From Chiua virens (lineage: Eukaryota > Basidiomycota > Agaricomycetes > Boletales > Boletaceae): 64,000 bases of DNA. This document shows, one piece after another, positions 1 through 12,379 of this stretch (positions are counted from its first letter, which is position 1; each line of letters opens with the position of its first letter). The stretch covers positions 868,001 through 932,000 of the forward strand of contig JAHNUO010000010.1 in the NCBI GenBank assembly GCA_019787685.1, given 5' to 3'. The notes under the pieces are model-generated. The model had not been told where the DNA came from. It did not search any database and saw only the letters and a program-made list of their open reading frames with translations. Both the position numbers and the translations under genes were made by a program.

Positions 1-1794
1 TACGGCGCAGGTACGGCTATCAACAAATAAGTAGTCAATTCAAACGGGCGTACGGGTTCCCAGGTGCGGGAACCAGACCCTATCAGCGTCCCACTATTAA
101 CTTTTCAGGCATTTCAGTCAAAATCGCCCAGTGCTACTTTCGTTACTGAATTAACAATCAAAGGGTTCAATCAGGTGATTCGGAAAGAAAAGGCAGCCCA
201 GGTGTCAGGGCAAGATGTTGTGAGGGATTAAGGGCTTGCTTTGGGCAGGGTCTTAGTCGTTAGGAACGATACAACTTACGATCTGTAAGAACCGATGGGA
301 TCGTGACCACCCGACGCTAAACATTCTCGGTTCCCAGTCACGTTGACGAGGTGCTTGAAAAGCGATGTGAGTGAGCTCCGTGGGGATCTCGTGTCGATTG
401 ATTATCAACCACGGACGCCATATAACATGCCATGCCCTTGATTCCGTGTCTGAACGTAAAATCAGAATCGGACTGAACGAAAGTTCCACACCTACCTTGA
501 TATGCGAGGCAGAAGCGAGGGGGCTTCAACTAATTCTAGAGTGACATGAACATCGTGAATTGGATGATTCTCCGCGCATGTGGGGTCTAGTCACGAGGCT
601 GAGTTCAAAATAGGCAAGCAGTAGCTCGAAAGAGGATGACCTGAAACGGACTGAGTCACTCGTGGTGCATCGTGCGTTGGCAGACGAGTACGAGTGTATA
701 CAAATTTATGTAGTTGTGCTGTTACTCTTCGGAAGTATGGGAACATTATGCGAAACCAACGTAGCGGAATAAACCTCGAAACGGACGGAAATGACATGCA
801 CGGCCGAGAGAGTAATGGTTTTTTACAAGACACATGAAAAGCACAGGCGGTGTTGCGGTACATTCACGCTTGGCCAGTATTGTGGGGCGCGCAGCGTCGG
901 GAATCCGAAACATCGGCACTCAGTAGAAATGGATTAGAAAGCACCGGGAGGAGCAGTACTACATAGCCGGAGCTTACGGATTCCAGGTCAGGGGAAAGGC
1001 CTGAGCGTCGATCCGGTTATATCGCACAACGATGGCTATTGCGTACTGGAACATAGACAGGGAGAATGGATAACTTGCTTGGGATGCGGTATGGGAGGGA
1101 ATTGAGCCGGTTCGGGGGCACTGGCAACGGTTTTTGGCATGACGCGGATCGCATCCGAGCTGACATGCTTCTTGTTGACAGATTTGGCGTAGCTGCGACT
1201 TTTTACCGGAGGTAATTGTCAACACATCTCCGGTGAAGGGGGCCTTTTGTTTCCTATGGGACGAGTATAAAAGAAGGAGGTGGAGGGCTCAGCAGATCCC
1301 TTGTCTGTGCGCACAAAGCTGTGGGTTAGCTGCACATCGCCCGCTCGATCCAACCGCAGAGAACGCGGTGTTTTCGATCACTACGCCTGGTGGATAACGA
1401 TATTTGTCAAAGGGATACCTTCTTCCGTCCTCGAGGCAGCAAGCGAAGGAGTGCACGCTGCAGTGAGACGTACTCAGTTTGTTCCCACGGTGAGTTTTCC
1501 ATTGAATGAATCACGGAGTACCCAATTATTTTGGCGGTGCCAATAATAATCAATTGATTAGTACCGCGCCGGCGCGGTGGCCAGGTCCCAACACATGGCG
1601 TGCTGCTCGGTTGGTGGTTCGGCACGTTTGAATTATGTAATAATTTCATTTCAATTTTTATTTTTTTTGGTGAACCTTGTGCCGTTCTCAGGGACTCCCC
1701 TTCGAGACTTATATACTCATCTTTTCCTCACCAGTGCTTCCGAACGAACTCTAAGCCCCCCCCCCCCTTCGCTTGATCCCGCGCTACCTTTTCC
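1..1794. other. No gene supported
   Basis: I see only short ORFs in all frames and no recognisable domain, RNA gene or repeat family. A TATA-like run near 1266-1273 and a C-tract near 1759-1769 precede the cyclin gene and may belong to its promoter and leader, but this is a guess. Confidence 0.4.
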
Positions 1795-2832
1795 ATGGCT
1801 GCTGTCCACGGTCCAGTTACTGCTAGCCATCCGTCGCCATTCAGGTCTGTCCACAACGTTTCACATCCTCGTTACCCCCAACCCCCGGTGCGTGCGATGG
1901 CCCACAAAGCTTTGTCGGTCCTTTTCTTATCCTCTTTTGCCAGGCACCGTCGACCAAACCTCCGTCGACACAGCCCACTTCGAGCCGTCAGGACCCTTTC
2001 TACGGTCACGAGCAAACATCAAAGTTATGCGCCCGATTCATAACGCACCTGTTTGCGTGCCCGGAGTATCCCCCATCTTCCTCCAACTCCACCGTGAAGC
2101 TACCCAACTTCATAGCCTATGCTCTCCACAGGACGAAGCTCCACGCTTCAGGTGACCTTTGCCGCGCTGGTCCTCCTCCAACGCCTCAAGGCCCGATTTC
2201 CGACTGCTCGTGGATCGTCGGGTCACCGTCTCTTTATATCGGCGTTCATGCTCGCCTCAAAGGTGATCTGCGACGATACGTATTCCAACAAATCCTGGTC
2301 CATCGTCGCTCAGGGCATGTTCCAGCTGCGCGAGATCAACCAGATGGAAAGGGAGATGTGCCAGTACCTCGAGTGGGAACTAAACGTCGACCCCGTCACC
2401 CTCAGGGAGTTCGAGGACATGATTCGAAAGGATTTCGTCGGCCTCGGCCCCTACCCCACGTATATTCTGCCGTCGACAAAGAAGTCTACCCCGCCACCCA
2501 CAGTGAATCCCTTCGCGGCGTCATCAAGTACCAGCCCATCACCGTCGTATGGTCAGCGGTATCCTTCGCCGCCGAAGCCGGTATTCCCTCCCCCGAATCC
2601 TTCTGCGTCCTACATGACTCCCCCCACCACCCCCGATACCCCCTCCCCATCCTACTCCCCATCGCCATCTCCGGCCTCCTCCGCATCCCCCCCAACGCCA
2701 CCCGGTATCGAGGACCACACCGCCAGGATCGTATCAGCATCGTCGTCCCCCGGTCTTGCAAAAGCCGAGGCCATTCCCATCGTCCATTCAAAAACCAAGA
2801 TGTTCGCTTTCGCATCACCATCCGTCTGGTAA
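1795..2832 (+). CDS. PCL/Pho80-type cyclin, with a one-base frameshift
   Basis: G1/S or phosphate-type cyclin that would bind and activate a Pho85/CDK5-class kinase in nucleus and cytoplasm. Exon 1 is 1795-1887, a 56-nt intron (GTGCGT..CCAG) follows, and exon 2 is 1944-2832. The cyclin box runs through DPFYGHE, KLCARFI, KLPNFIAYALHRTKLHAS, then VTFAALVLLQRLKARFP, SGHRLFISAFM, DDTYSNKSW and EINQMERE. The second half of the protein is Pro/Ser-rich, as in basidiomycete Pcl proteins. The frame jumps by one base at about 2150-2153: HAS and VTFAAL abut in different frames inside a conserved helix, and total exon length is 3n+1. No intron fits there, because the sequence on both sides is conserved. 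An extra G in the assembly is likelier than a dead gene. The start codon is the first ATG compatible with the splice phase. Confidence 0.8.
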
Positions 2833-5800
2833 ATCCATATTGTAGTTCATGTTATTCACCTAGAATCGCTGTCTTGACGACAACTATTTGTATTGTCGCC
2901 TTCTTACCATTGTCCAGGTCGCCTACCCACTATTTAAGGACATATCTATACCCTTCGCCCGCTCATGCCTGGCGTGGGCGACATGGAGTACCGTTTGGCG
3001 AACGGACCTCGTTCTGCTTCATCTCTCACATTGGGCATCACTGCATATCATGTTGTGTCAATAGTGCATACAAACTTTTTTCCGTAGGCATATGTACGAG
3101 TATAAAGAACAAGTTTTGCTGAATACAATGAAAGCTCAAAATGTGTTGAGTTTGAGACGGCCGAAAGGGCAGCGATGGATGAAACATCGGGCGGCTTGGC
3201 AGGCGGGGATAAGCGTTGCTTCTCACAAACGTCACATTAGTTGGGGCTATCAACGGCAAAGGAGCGATGTTACGCTCCGTTTGGATTCGTCCCTGAGGTA
3301 ACGACGACACAGCCCGGTACCGATAACGTCGAAGGCTGAGTACCATATAGCTGATGATCATCATTGTCGCTGAACAACCCTAGACACTCACAAACGGAGG
3401 CATTGACGTGCGGAGAGCGGTCCACGTTTGGAGGGCTCAAACCGAGTGCTATATTCAGGGAGCGCCGCCAGGGCAATTGAACTTCCATCAGAACGTTCCG
3501 CTGGAAACTTACCTTTTAAAGCCATTCGTTTATCTCACTGTCCATCCTTTGGAACCGCAGCATCCTTTTCAGCCTGGCGCGTGTTCAGACAGTGATGTAA
3601 ATAAAAAAAAAGACCCCGGTTTTTGATTCCGGCGGTGGTCGAGTCTCATTCACGTTGCGGCAAGCAGTCCTCGACGGTGTTATTTCCGGTCCTGGTCCCC
3701 TCCACTCGTGGTTGCCACCGAATATTTCGTTCGATAAGCGTGTGTTTGGAAGGTCCTTTTCCCTCCCACTAAACATCGATATTAAGCTCATTACAAGACA
3801 CAATGCAGTGGTGGACAGGATTCAGACGGTAATCACACTATTATTCAACAAAGTTACTCCACAGCCATAACCCATGCGGTACGGGATATATTGCATCTTT
3901 TTTTAAAGAAAATGCCGTGCTACAAAAGGTGACTCGAAGTTGTGGCACAAGGCCGGATCCATCGCAACAGCAGTGACGTTGTTGGAAAGTTGGCAGCCTT
4001 GTTGTAGAGGATGCACGACGATCGTTAACGCAACCTACAGGATGGCATGCAAGTTGGCTAGCTGAGGTTCTAGCGCTCAGCGTCAATCCTCTATACAGCC
4101 GCTCGACTCTACAGGACGGTGGCACATTGTCCGTGATCTCGCTGATCGTAAAGGTTAAATCCACCCACCCCTGATGTCATACGATCAGAGCACAGCCCTT
4201 TGGTCTCACTATCTATCTAAAAGTAGATTCTTAGAAAGCGGTCTCGCTGCGAACGAGGGAGGACACGCGACCGCCTCATGGCCCTCCATTGTGAGAACCT
4301 CCCATGGCTTGCAAGGTATGCAAAGAACGTTCATACTTCCGTTATCTTGGTCAACCTCCATTGTACGCCTGCCGTCACTTTTATACATGAGACCTGGACC
4401 GAGGGACTGAACCTTGTATCTATGGAGGAGATGGATCCGACACGTTGTGGACGCCTTCTGTGGCAAAGGAGGGCTCCATTCACCAAATCGTTACGAACGA
4501 TTATCCACGTTCATAATCCAACATTGGGCGGTCCGATGCGACCACGCTACGGAATCGTAAATGTAAGTTCTTGCTTCGTCTCACAGCGCATTTGGCGAGT
4601 CGTCGACTTCTCCTCGGCTTACCCACAGGAACCCTGGGTATCGCGCAGCAAGGAGTGCGAGCCAAGTTGCATCGAACCAGGGTCCCATCCTCTCAACTAG
4701 TCTAAATGCATTCACGCCCCTGCTTGGGTTCTATCCAGAGCTGTATTATTGCTCTCTTTTGTTCTTTCTGACCCGAAAGTGTGAGATCCTGTCGTACACA
4801 GACGCACTATACAGCAAGGCCCATGGGATCATAACGAACTTCGTCAGTTTAGAGTTTGACATCTTGTTCGGGTTACATTCGATGATCCAGTCCGCATGGA
4901 TACGCCCTATACTTTGCCCTCACGACGATTGACAGACGACGACGACAATCATGCGGTCTGTGTGTGGTCTGTGAGGGTATTTAGACAGATAGGAAATCCT
5001 AGCTGTCTAAAATCGATGCATGCGCACGGTGCTAAGAGCTTCTCCACAGGTCCCGTTCACACATTAGCAATCTTGCGATAGCTCGTGCCCACGACGGACT
5101 GATGCGCCATCATGCACGCATCATATGACTGTTAGTTATTTTTATTGTGTTTTTTGACATCGCCTGTGTGGGTGTGGGATAAACGCCCGAGCATCCGAGG
5201 GTCCCAAATCCTGACCGAGACCCCTCAGCCTTGTTTTACGGCGTTCAATCGATCGGCTCCATAGCGGTCCACATAATACCCTCTTTCCAACCTAGGACTG
5301 TTCGTTTGTTCGACGCACAGGTGGAATGACCATGGGCGCATCATCGAGAATGGAACGTGTTTGGGCACGCTTCGTCCTTCCAAGTTCCAAGACGTGGTGA
5401 TCGGTCCGAACGCTCGTCAGCTGGTGAAATGGATTTGAAACGTTTCGGCGAGAATACCAGTCGCAACGCCGGACTCCGGCGGGCACGGAGCAAACTCGAA
5501 CCACCAGAAGACCTTGGGCGGGGCGCGCGCAGTCCGACTCGGATGGGCCAAGGCTATCTAGACCTGCCCGACCTACTGCCCTACCCCTTCCCTTACGTTT
5601 GACAGTTTTACCCCCGTTCCTAATGTAACTCATGAGAAATTGCATGCGTACAGCATTCAAACCGGTCCCTACATGGCATTCCTCCATTCAAGCTCTCGAG
5701 ACCCATTGACGAGGAATTCTACTGTACTCTACATTATATGAGTTGGTATGTGGTGCTTGACCAAGAATCAGCCCAGCCTTACTTCCCCGTTTTCCACTGG

Positions 5801-7052
5801 CATACATTCATTATTCTGCCCCGTGCACCACGGTACGATGGATAATATCAATCACAACAGCCTCCCCTGACCGTCATCCCTGTGCAGCTTCAAGTTATAC
5901 CCAGGACCCGGTCACCCATATCTTGAGTAAGTGGACCTTGGGGAAGGACTATACATAGCATCGTATCGCACCGCAGCACCTCAACGCACAGCACCAGTCC
6001 GCAGATGACCCTAAAAAACGTTCTGATCTTCCAATGGTACCAACGCCGCAATCGAACGAAACCAAGCCAAGAGCTAAGAGGGCGTGACAAAACGATCGTT
6101 CCGCAGAGCCCGCACCGCACCGCACCGCATATGGACGTTCCCGTGACGATCCGTTGACTCCGTGTGCCAAGAGCCCCAAGGTAATCACTCGTCCGTTCTT
6201 GAGCGTCGTCTCCACCATTTCCAACGCTCCAAACACTCATTCGTCATCGCCCCGCCCTACTCTCATTGGCATGCCAATCGTCATCGTCCGATAGCTGGAT
6301 CAACTGGATCATGGATGGCGTTCGGATCACTTGGCACACCAACGAGGCCACCAAAGGGCCTGTCGAGTCGGCTCATTTTCAATTCGTGACCCACGTAGAC
6401 GCTTGGCCGTCTGTCTGAGCACGCCATACAACTTCCTATCGCGTCCTGGTCGATCTGGTTGTAGGAGGCACGATGCGCGGTTTATGCTTGTGCCCGTGGG
6501 ACCGATTTGGTGCGATAGGACGAGATGAGCGCCTTCCAAGTCGGTCCACCTCTGACCAAGTCCTTGAGCGTACTAGCCTCCGATATGGGTGATATGACAA
6601 TCATCTATTGTAAAGAATCACACGTTTCATACATCGTTTTGGCTGCCACTGATGTCGATAGATAGTGCTTTCCACATTTATATATCTGGGGCTCGAGCGC
6701 GATAACTTGGCCATGGTATTTGCCGGAGAACGTTCGAAGAGCATCATCTTGATCTCCCGGGTCCAGGCATGATGCGTGTTACGCCCCCTTGAAGTTTGAC
6801 CCGTGACCGGGCACCAGTGGCAGATGGATCATGTATGACGCATGACGGCACAGTTCGAACGGTAGCACCAACCCAATGCATCACGATCAACATCACTGCG
6901 AGTACGGAAAGTTGAAATATCCACATCACATGATGATTTCTACCACAACCCAACAGAGCAGGTCATGCTGTGCCAATCATGAACAGTACACAGTCGGAAC
7001 CGTCGCATTCAAGGGAACGCCCGGAAAGTAACACGCACGATCAGACGGGCCA
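2833..7052. other. Long stretch without a supported gene
   Basis: Both strands carry only short ORFs with no family resemblance I can recognise and no convincing exon chain. A small pentamer run (GCACC repeated about four times) lies at 6111-6130. The first 300 bases are probably the cyclin 3' UTR. Heavily spliced or non-coding genes could be missed here. Confidence 0.4.
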
Positions 7053-8454
7053 TCACCGTGACAGCTGAACCGAACCGTCTCCGGGCCCCTCCTCGAAACT
7101 CTTGTAAAACACCCACGCATCGATATATTCTTCGCCAGGGCCGTCCGCTCGCCTAAGTCTTCCTGCCTTGGGTATCAACCCTGCCTTGACGAACCCCAGT
7201 TTCTCCCAGAGTCTACGGGAAAAGCGTCAACGGCGAGAGAAACCCTCGCTACCGAGCCTGGCCTGGCAATCGCAGGAGAAAGACGCACCTCACGCTCGCC
7301 ACGTTATTCACATACACCAAATTGAACACACTCGCCTTGTACCCCAGCCGCGGTGCGTAATGCAAATACGACCGCGCGAGGACACGCCCATACCCACCCG
7401 CACGATGGGATGGCGGGACGACGAAACCGGCGTTGCAGATCTAGCGAATAGGAGCGTGAGTGCGATACAGCGCGGAACGACCAAGGAAACAAAACGGAAA
7501 CGGGTGCGATCAAGGTGTGCGGTTACGAAAAGCGGGATATGGGATGGAATGAAGGTTCATTTCCGCACCGAGGACGCGGTGGACAAGGGTTTCAAGGTCG
7601 GTTCGGGGTAGTACTCATTTCACGCGAGTGAAGACTCGAAGAGCGCGGCGCCCATCAATCCCTTCACGCCCTTGGGTCTGGTGATGTGACATAGGTCTGG
7701 ACGAGATGCACTTACGTGCGAAGACCGTCCTGGATAATTAGGTTTCACCTAAACGAGAGGCGCAAAGTGGGCATCAGTGACAATGTCCATCAAAGGCAAA
7801 GCACAAGAAGCGCAAGCGGACCGAAATGATCGAGAACACGCAACAATGCATAACGCGGCGAACCCTGATCCTGATCCTGATTGGTATTGCCAACCGAGGC
7901 GGGTGGACGCGGCAGGGCAGAGGGCGTAACCCAAAACACGGACGCGATCAAGTACGATCATGTATACATACATAGTAAAATCCGACCACGCAAGCATCCC
8001 ATGATCGACCCGCCCGTGCCATCTCGAGATCAGGATCGACCTCGACCCCGACCCCGACTGTAGCCTCGGCCGCCCTCTTCGCGGGTGCTGCGGGCAGCGC
8101 GTCATCGTCGTGTTGTCGTGTTGACAGTCCATCATTCAGGACGAGTGGGTCGGGGGTGATCCCCGCTCGATCCCCAACGATGGCAATCACGACGTCTGCA
8201 GCAAAGAAATATGCCCTGAATGCGGCAGGATCATGCATGTCTTCCTGAGGATAGGTCAGCCCCTTGTCGACCTCGCCCGCAAAGACGGCGTGCAGGTAGT
8301 CAAACAGGCCAGGGTGTCTATCCCCGTCGGCAATCATGGATGAATCGATATGGAAGAGGGTGACGACTGCATGCGGATCGCGTGGATGCGGCCATGTCGT
8401 GGAGGGGAGATAGGAGGACCTCGCGGGACGGAGTAGGGCACCGTAGGCGGACAT
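7053..8454 (-). CDS. GNAT-family N-acetyltransferase
   Basis: Four exons: 7972-8454, 7716-7748, 7289-7440 and 7053-7212 read on the minus strand, 275 aa in one frame-consistent chain. The N-terminal half contains WPHPRDPHAVVTLFHID and LTYPQEDMHDPAAFRAYFF, seen in fungal GNAT proteins. The junction VGFYY + VKPNYPGRSSH + ICNAGFVVPPSHR gives strands beta4-beta5. RAGGYGRVLAR matches the acetyl-CoA loop (Q/RxxGxG/A). SVFNLVYVNN..SVRLWEKLGFVKAG is the classic GNAT C-terminal motif. The likely reaction is acetyl transfer from acetyl-CoA to an amine; the substrate is unknown. Oddities are two long introns (223 and 275 nt) around a 33-nt exon in a genome where most introns are about 50 nt. Start is the first ATG of the long exon. 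Confidence 0.85.
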
Positions 8455-8798
8455 GTCAATTGTTCAGTCGGTTATCCCCTTCGGTGAGCGTAACGAGTAT
8501 GAATCCAGTAATCAATCGTTCGAGGCTTGATGGAGGGCGGAAACAGTGCGATGCTGAATCAAGAACACGTTATCTGATCAGACAGTGACTGGGATGTGAA
8601 CAGATTTTTTTGGAGTGGGTTGGGCTTAGCTGATCATATCTGGTATGGGAGAAGCCTACGGCGAGGCGGATATATGAAGTCGAAGCCTCATCGAGGCATC
8701 GATGCCATCACGCGTTCCGAGCTCGATAACGAACTGCACAGGTTCGATTAAACTTTGCTCCTATTCGATACGGTCGTAATGCGGACCGCTCTCACAAG

Positions 8799-9901
8799 TT
8801 AGAACTGACTCGTGCTTTGGAGCTTCCGTTCCAGGTCCAGTTCGACTACCAAACCGTGGCCCTGCCACGGCGGCAACTCCACCTTCTCTTCATGATCACC
8901 CACGGCCCCCTTTCTGATTCCATCGCCAAAGAAGACGTAGCCAGGTATATAGCGATCCACGAACCTGTTCGATTGTGTTAGGGAGCTGTCGAACCAAACC
9001 CATGGGATACACGCACGTCTTCACTTGTGCGTCCGTCATGCCTCGCCCTCCATTCTTGGCCTTCATATCATGTTCCTGTTGTAGTCGCCATCGATAGATG
9101 ACTGCATACGGCGACGTCGACGGTCCCTTAATCTAGTAACGCAGACCATCAGATCGCGCAACGCAGAACACAAGTCACATACCTGGATGAACGCATTAAA
9201 TGCCTGCCACCATTCGATATACGACGCCAGCAGATCGTTGACTTCAAGCACATCCTCGAGCGAGACAAATGCCTGCATGTCAAAGTCAACCAATCCTGGG
9301 ACCGATTGCCGCCAACGTTCTTCCACCTCCTCCCTGCGTACAGGGTAAAACCCCACACACCAACCCTCCAGCACGATGACATCCACTGGCCCACGGACCA
9401 CCTGAGTCTCTGAGGCACGATCGCCCTCACCATCAAATAGGCTCTTATCAAATACCGGCAAGGCCACTTCGCCTGATCCACCCTCGAATCGTTGATCGTT
9501 TTGAGCGCCCTCAAAATTTCACGCCCGAGCTGGATGTCATGTGTACCTGGCTGCCCACGCCCATGCAACAATCTGTTCTGTGGATGTGTCTCGGCAAGCG
9601 CCATCAGTCCTCTGTGGGGTAAATAGAGGTCGTCAATAGAGAGTACAGCGACCGACAACGAATAAGGTGGGTCCGCAAGCAGCGAACGAAGACGAGACGT
9701 GAGAAAAGTCTTGCCACTGCCTTGGGGACCTTGGACGCCAACGAAGAGCGGTGGGTAGCGGGAATGAGCAGAGAATCGTGTACGATGGGCTTTCAGGCAA
9801 TCCGAGATGTGGCTCGCCATCGTGCGCACTGCAGGCGGAGTCGCCATCACTGACAAGGGTAGATCGAGAACCGTGCTTGCAATTAATGGTGCTGCGTACA
9901 A
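8799..9901 (-). CDS. P-loop kinase of the glycerate-kinase/TDA10 family
   Basis: ATP-dependent small-molecule kinase related to yeast Tda10 and plant-type D-glycerate 3-kinase. Exon 1 is about 9183-9901, exon 2 9017-9126, exon 3 8799-8964, with 56- and 52-nt introns. The Walker A is GPQGSGKT, followed by LSIDDLYL, a HGRGQPGTHDIQLG loop, FDKSLFDGEGDR and the Walker-B-like IVLEGWCVGF. The C-terminus has SPYAVIYRWRLQQEHDMKAKNG.. and VDRYIPGYVFFGDG, hallmarks of this family. The frame changes near 9485-9495 between the INDS and GEVALPVFDKS segments with no room for an intron; the exon total is 3n+2, so one base appears to be missing. Several Mets near the start are possible; 9901 is the most upstream one. 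Confidence 0.85.
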
Positions 9902-10091
9902 ATCACGTGATAGATCAGCTTGTCATACCGCTCCCAGCCGCGAATTTCTATCAGAGGCACATTATAATTGCTGTAAATCCATACCAGTACCACACAATCA
10001 CATCTACCACCATCACGACTAGAGCATCACGTTCGTAGATGGAGAAACAAGAAATGTCTTTTCATAGGACATGGTGGAGAGAAAGCGGAGC

Positions 10092-10951
10092 CTACTTGCT
10101 TCCGCCATACCGTGCCTTCCGGCCGATATCGAAGGGTATGTATTTGTACTTGATCATGTGTCTGACGGAATTGGATGTGAGTGAAAAAAATGCGCGGTAA
10201 AGGAATAAGCGTACTGTATTTGGCGCCGCATCGTCAGAGCGAACAGAACACAGAAGTACACGACCAGGATGGGCCAATAAACGGGAACGTCGAACATGTC
10301 GGATATAGTGAGGAAGAGCGCAATAACGATTGCACGGGTCCCGCAAAGCCTAGAAATGACGGTCTTACTTCCTCGTAGGTACTAAAAGACCTAAAGCCAT
10401 ACCAAAATTGCCATTCAGGCAGCCGCCTCACAAAAGGCCTGAATTCGTCATCTCGTTGGGAAGGAAGCGTGGGACCGTTATCGGTAGCGCCCTCCTCGAT
10501 CTCGTCCGCAAGGAGGTCGTCCTGGAGTGAAGGGTCGAACTTGGGTTGTAGGAACGCCAGCAACAGGTTCAGGAGGTAGATAGCAAGGCCATCTGTGAAA
10601 CTGTTATCAAACCGAAACTAAAACAGACAAGGCTACACACAGCATACTGTTTCAACAAACGAACAGATGACACGTCAGTCGCAGTCTCGCACAGGAACGT
10701 GTTACGAACCAATATACCACTGAGTAGGGAGTCAATATGAAGCGTACACTGAGGACGGGAAGAGTACGTACCCCCTGGGACAAGACAATCCGAAGCATGA
10801 AGAGGACAAGTAGACCAAGTGTTGCCAGCCACCGGTTAAGAACATGAGGGGTCCAGCGGTCGAGGTTCTTTTGATATTGGCGCTGTGCATTCGAGATATA
10901 ACCCTGAACCGTCTGCAGCGGTGTGGATGCCGGTTCGTCAGAGGACATCAT
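10092..10951 (-). CDS. RER1: RER1, Golgi-to-ER retrieval receptor, with micro-exons
   Basis: Four-pass membrane protein of the early Golgi that returns ER membrane proteins lacking a KDEL signal to the ER through COPI vesicles. Exons on the minus strand are 10773/10772-10951, 10710-10719 (10 nt), 10641-10646 (6 nt), 10403-10592, 10215-10349 and 10092-10161; the sum is 591 nt, 196 aa, the usual family size. Conserved blocks are [61 protein letters not shown] and [15 protein letters not shown]. The micro-exons are required to give [14 protein letters not shown] in frame, and each is flanked by GT/AG sites. The next gene upstream is the steroid-reductase-like gene on the same strand. Confidence 0.92.
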
Positions 10952-11389
10952 GCTGAGTCGTGAGGGTACGTCCAAAACGATATGTTTTTTTTGGGCATTG
11001 GCGGAACTAAACTGGCACCCCTGATCCAAGCGGAGACAGTCGGAGTCTAAAATAGCAGTAGCCAACCTCACGACTTTCAGAATTCCAGTTGTTCTCCATT
11101 TTTTGTTGTGAATTCAACGAGATTAGATGTATCAACTAAGATAGGATCAATGCTGGCCTCAGGATTAGAGGATCTGTCTGCCTCCCAAGAAGTAGAGACG
11201 TGAAGAAAGGAATATATATAACATTGCCAAACTTTTCGTTGACCAAAAAGTGTCGCTCGGCAGACACAATCATTTGTTGTAGCGGGTTCCAGTATGGCGA
11301 TGAACTATGCAGATTAGAAGGCCAGACAAAAATTTAAGTATCCTCCCGGTCCACCAGAATTCAGAGAAAAGAAACAGACACAAACGCCG
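10952..11389. other. Intergenic between RER1 and the reductase-like gene
   Basis: AT-richer spacer holding the RER1 promoter and leader and the 3' end of the neighbour. A run ATATATATAA is present near 11213-11222. No coding feature is seen. Confidence 0.4.
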
Positions 11390-12323
11390 CTAAAAGACAA
11401 ATGGAATGACCACCTTTCTGTCCCGAGGATAATCTGGAAAGTTTCTGAGGTACCACTGATGACCCTTGTAGGCTCTCGCGATCATCAGGCAAACCTCTGA
11501 GAAGACGAAAATCCATGGCGGTTGAACCGAGGACACGAGCGCGCCAAGTGACGTCATTAAAGGTAGAGGTGCAGCAGCGATGGCGAACCCGAACCACTCG
11601 ACCCACTCGCAAAAGTAGTTGGGATACGAGATATACGTATATAGATACCCATGCGGAATCCCGTAGTGTTCCCGCTTTGACCCCCGCGAGTCGTCATCGG
11701 ATTTGGCTTTGCCCTTGCCCTTGGCCTTCGCATTGCGACGGATGTTGAGGAGGATTTCATCGTGGAGGACATTTCCAAAGAAACCCACGGCCCAGAGGGC
11801 GGTGCCTGCCCAGAAGAGAGATCGAGAAGGGGCGTCAGCGAGGAACGTGAACGCGGTGCGGGACCTGAGGTATGTGCCCAAAAGAGTACCGTTGACGATA
11901 TTGAAAAAAGTGCCACAAAGGGGGATGGAAATATGGGATTTGGAACGCGAAGGAGTGCGGAGGGGGGAGAGGATGGCGCGGTTGGCGTAGTGGATGAGGA
12001 AGAGGCCAGCGAGTAAAAGTTGGGCTGAACCGAGGGGCTGAACATCGGCTTGTGAGGTTGCTAGGGGTGTTTTTACGAGTGCGTAGACGAAGGCGATGGG
12101 TGAGACGATCTCCATCAGGATCCAAGAACGGATACCATCGACGAGGAAGATGCTGTCGGTCGATGGCATGAATCGGCCAAAAGGCGCATTGACAAAGAAT
12201 TGTACAGGGAAGAAAGCGGGTGGCATCACAAAGAATAACTTCCGAGTAACTAGATTCAAATATTGAGTTGTTGAATGGCCAGGATGTCTGAAGGAAAGCC
12301 TCACCGTCGTACAAAGGATGCAT
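11390..12323 (-). CDS. Steroid 5-alpha-reductase-family membrane enzyme
   Basis: Polytopic ER membrane protein with the 3-oxo-5-alpha-steroid 4-dehydrogenase C-terminal domain (NADPH-dependent double-bond reduction of a steroid-like or polyprenol-like lipid; the true fungal substrate is not evident). A 19-nt first exon (12305-12323) and a 55-nt intron precede the main exon 11390-12249; 292 aa. Family motifs are FVNAPFGRF near the N-terminus, GNVLHDEILLNIRR, and YGIPHGYLYTYISYPNYFCEWVEWFGFA, which matches the usual Y..P.GGL..Y.SCPNY..E..EW pattern with the first Gly replaced. The tail has YLRNFPDYPRDRKVVIPFVF, a typical end for the family. Translation starts only 56 bp from the start of the divergent gene at 12380. 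Confidence 0.88.
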
Positions 12324-12379
12324 GGCGTTGTAAGTAGAAAGGAACAACTACCCAGCTGACTAATCAAACTGTACTTGCC
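12324..12379. promoter_or_regulatory. 56-bp bidirectional promoter/leader gap
   Basis: Start codons of two divergently transcribed genes are separated by 56 bp, so the promoters and leaders must overlap or lie within the neighbouring transcript. No clear TATA box is visible. Confidence 0.5.

Noticed and set aside
4640..4700. tRNA-like GGTTCGA box on the minus strand
   Set aside because: The flanking bases do not form a T-stem, acceptor stem or A box; no cloverleaf can be drawn.
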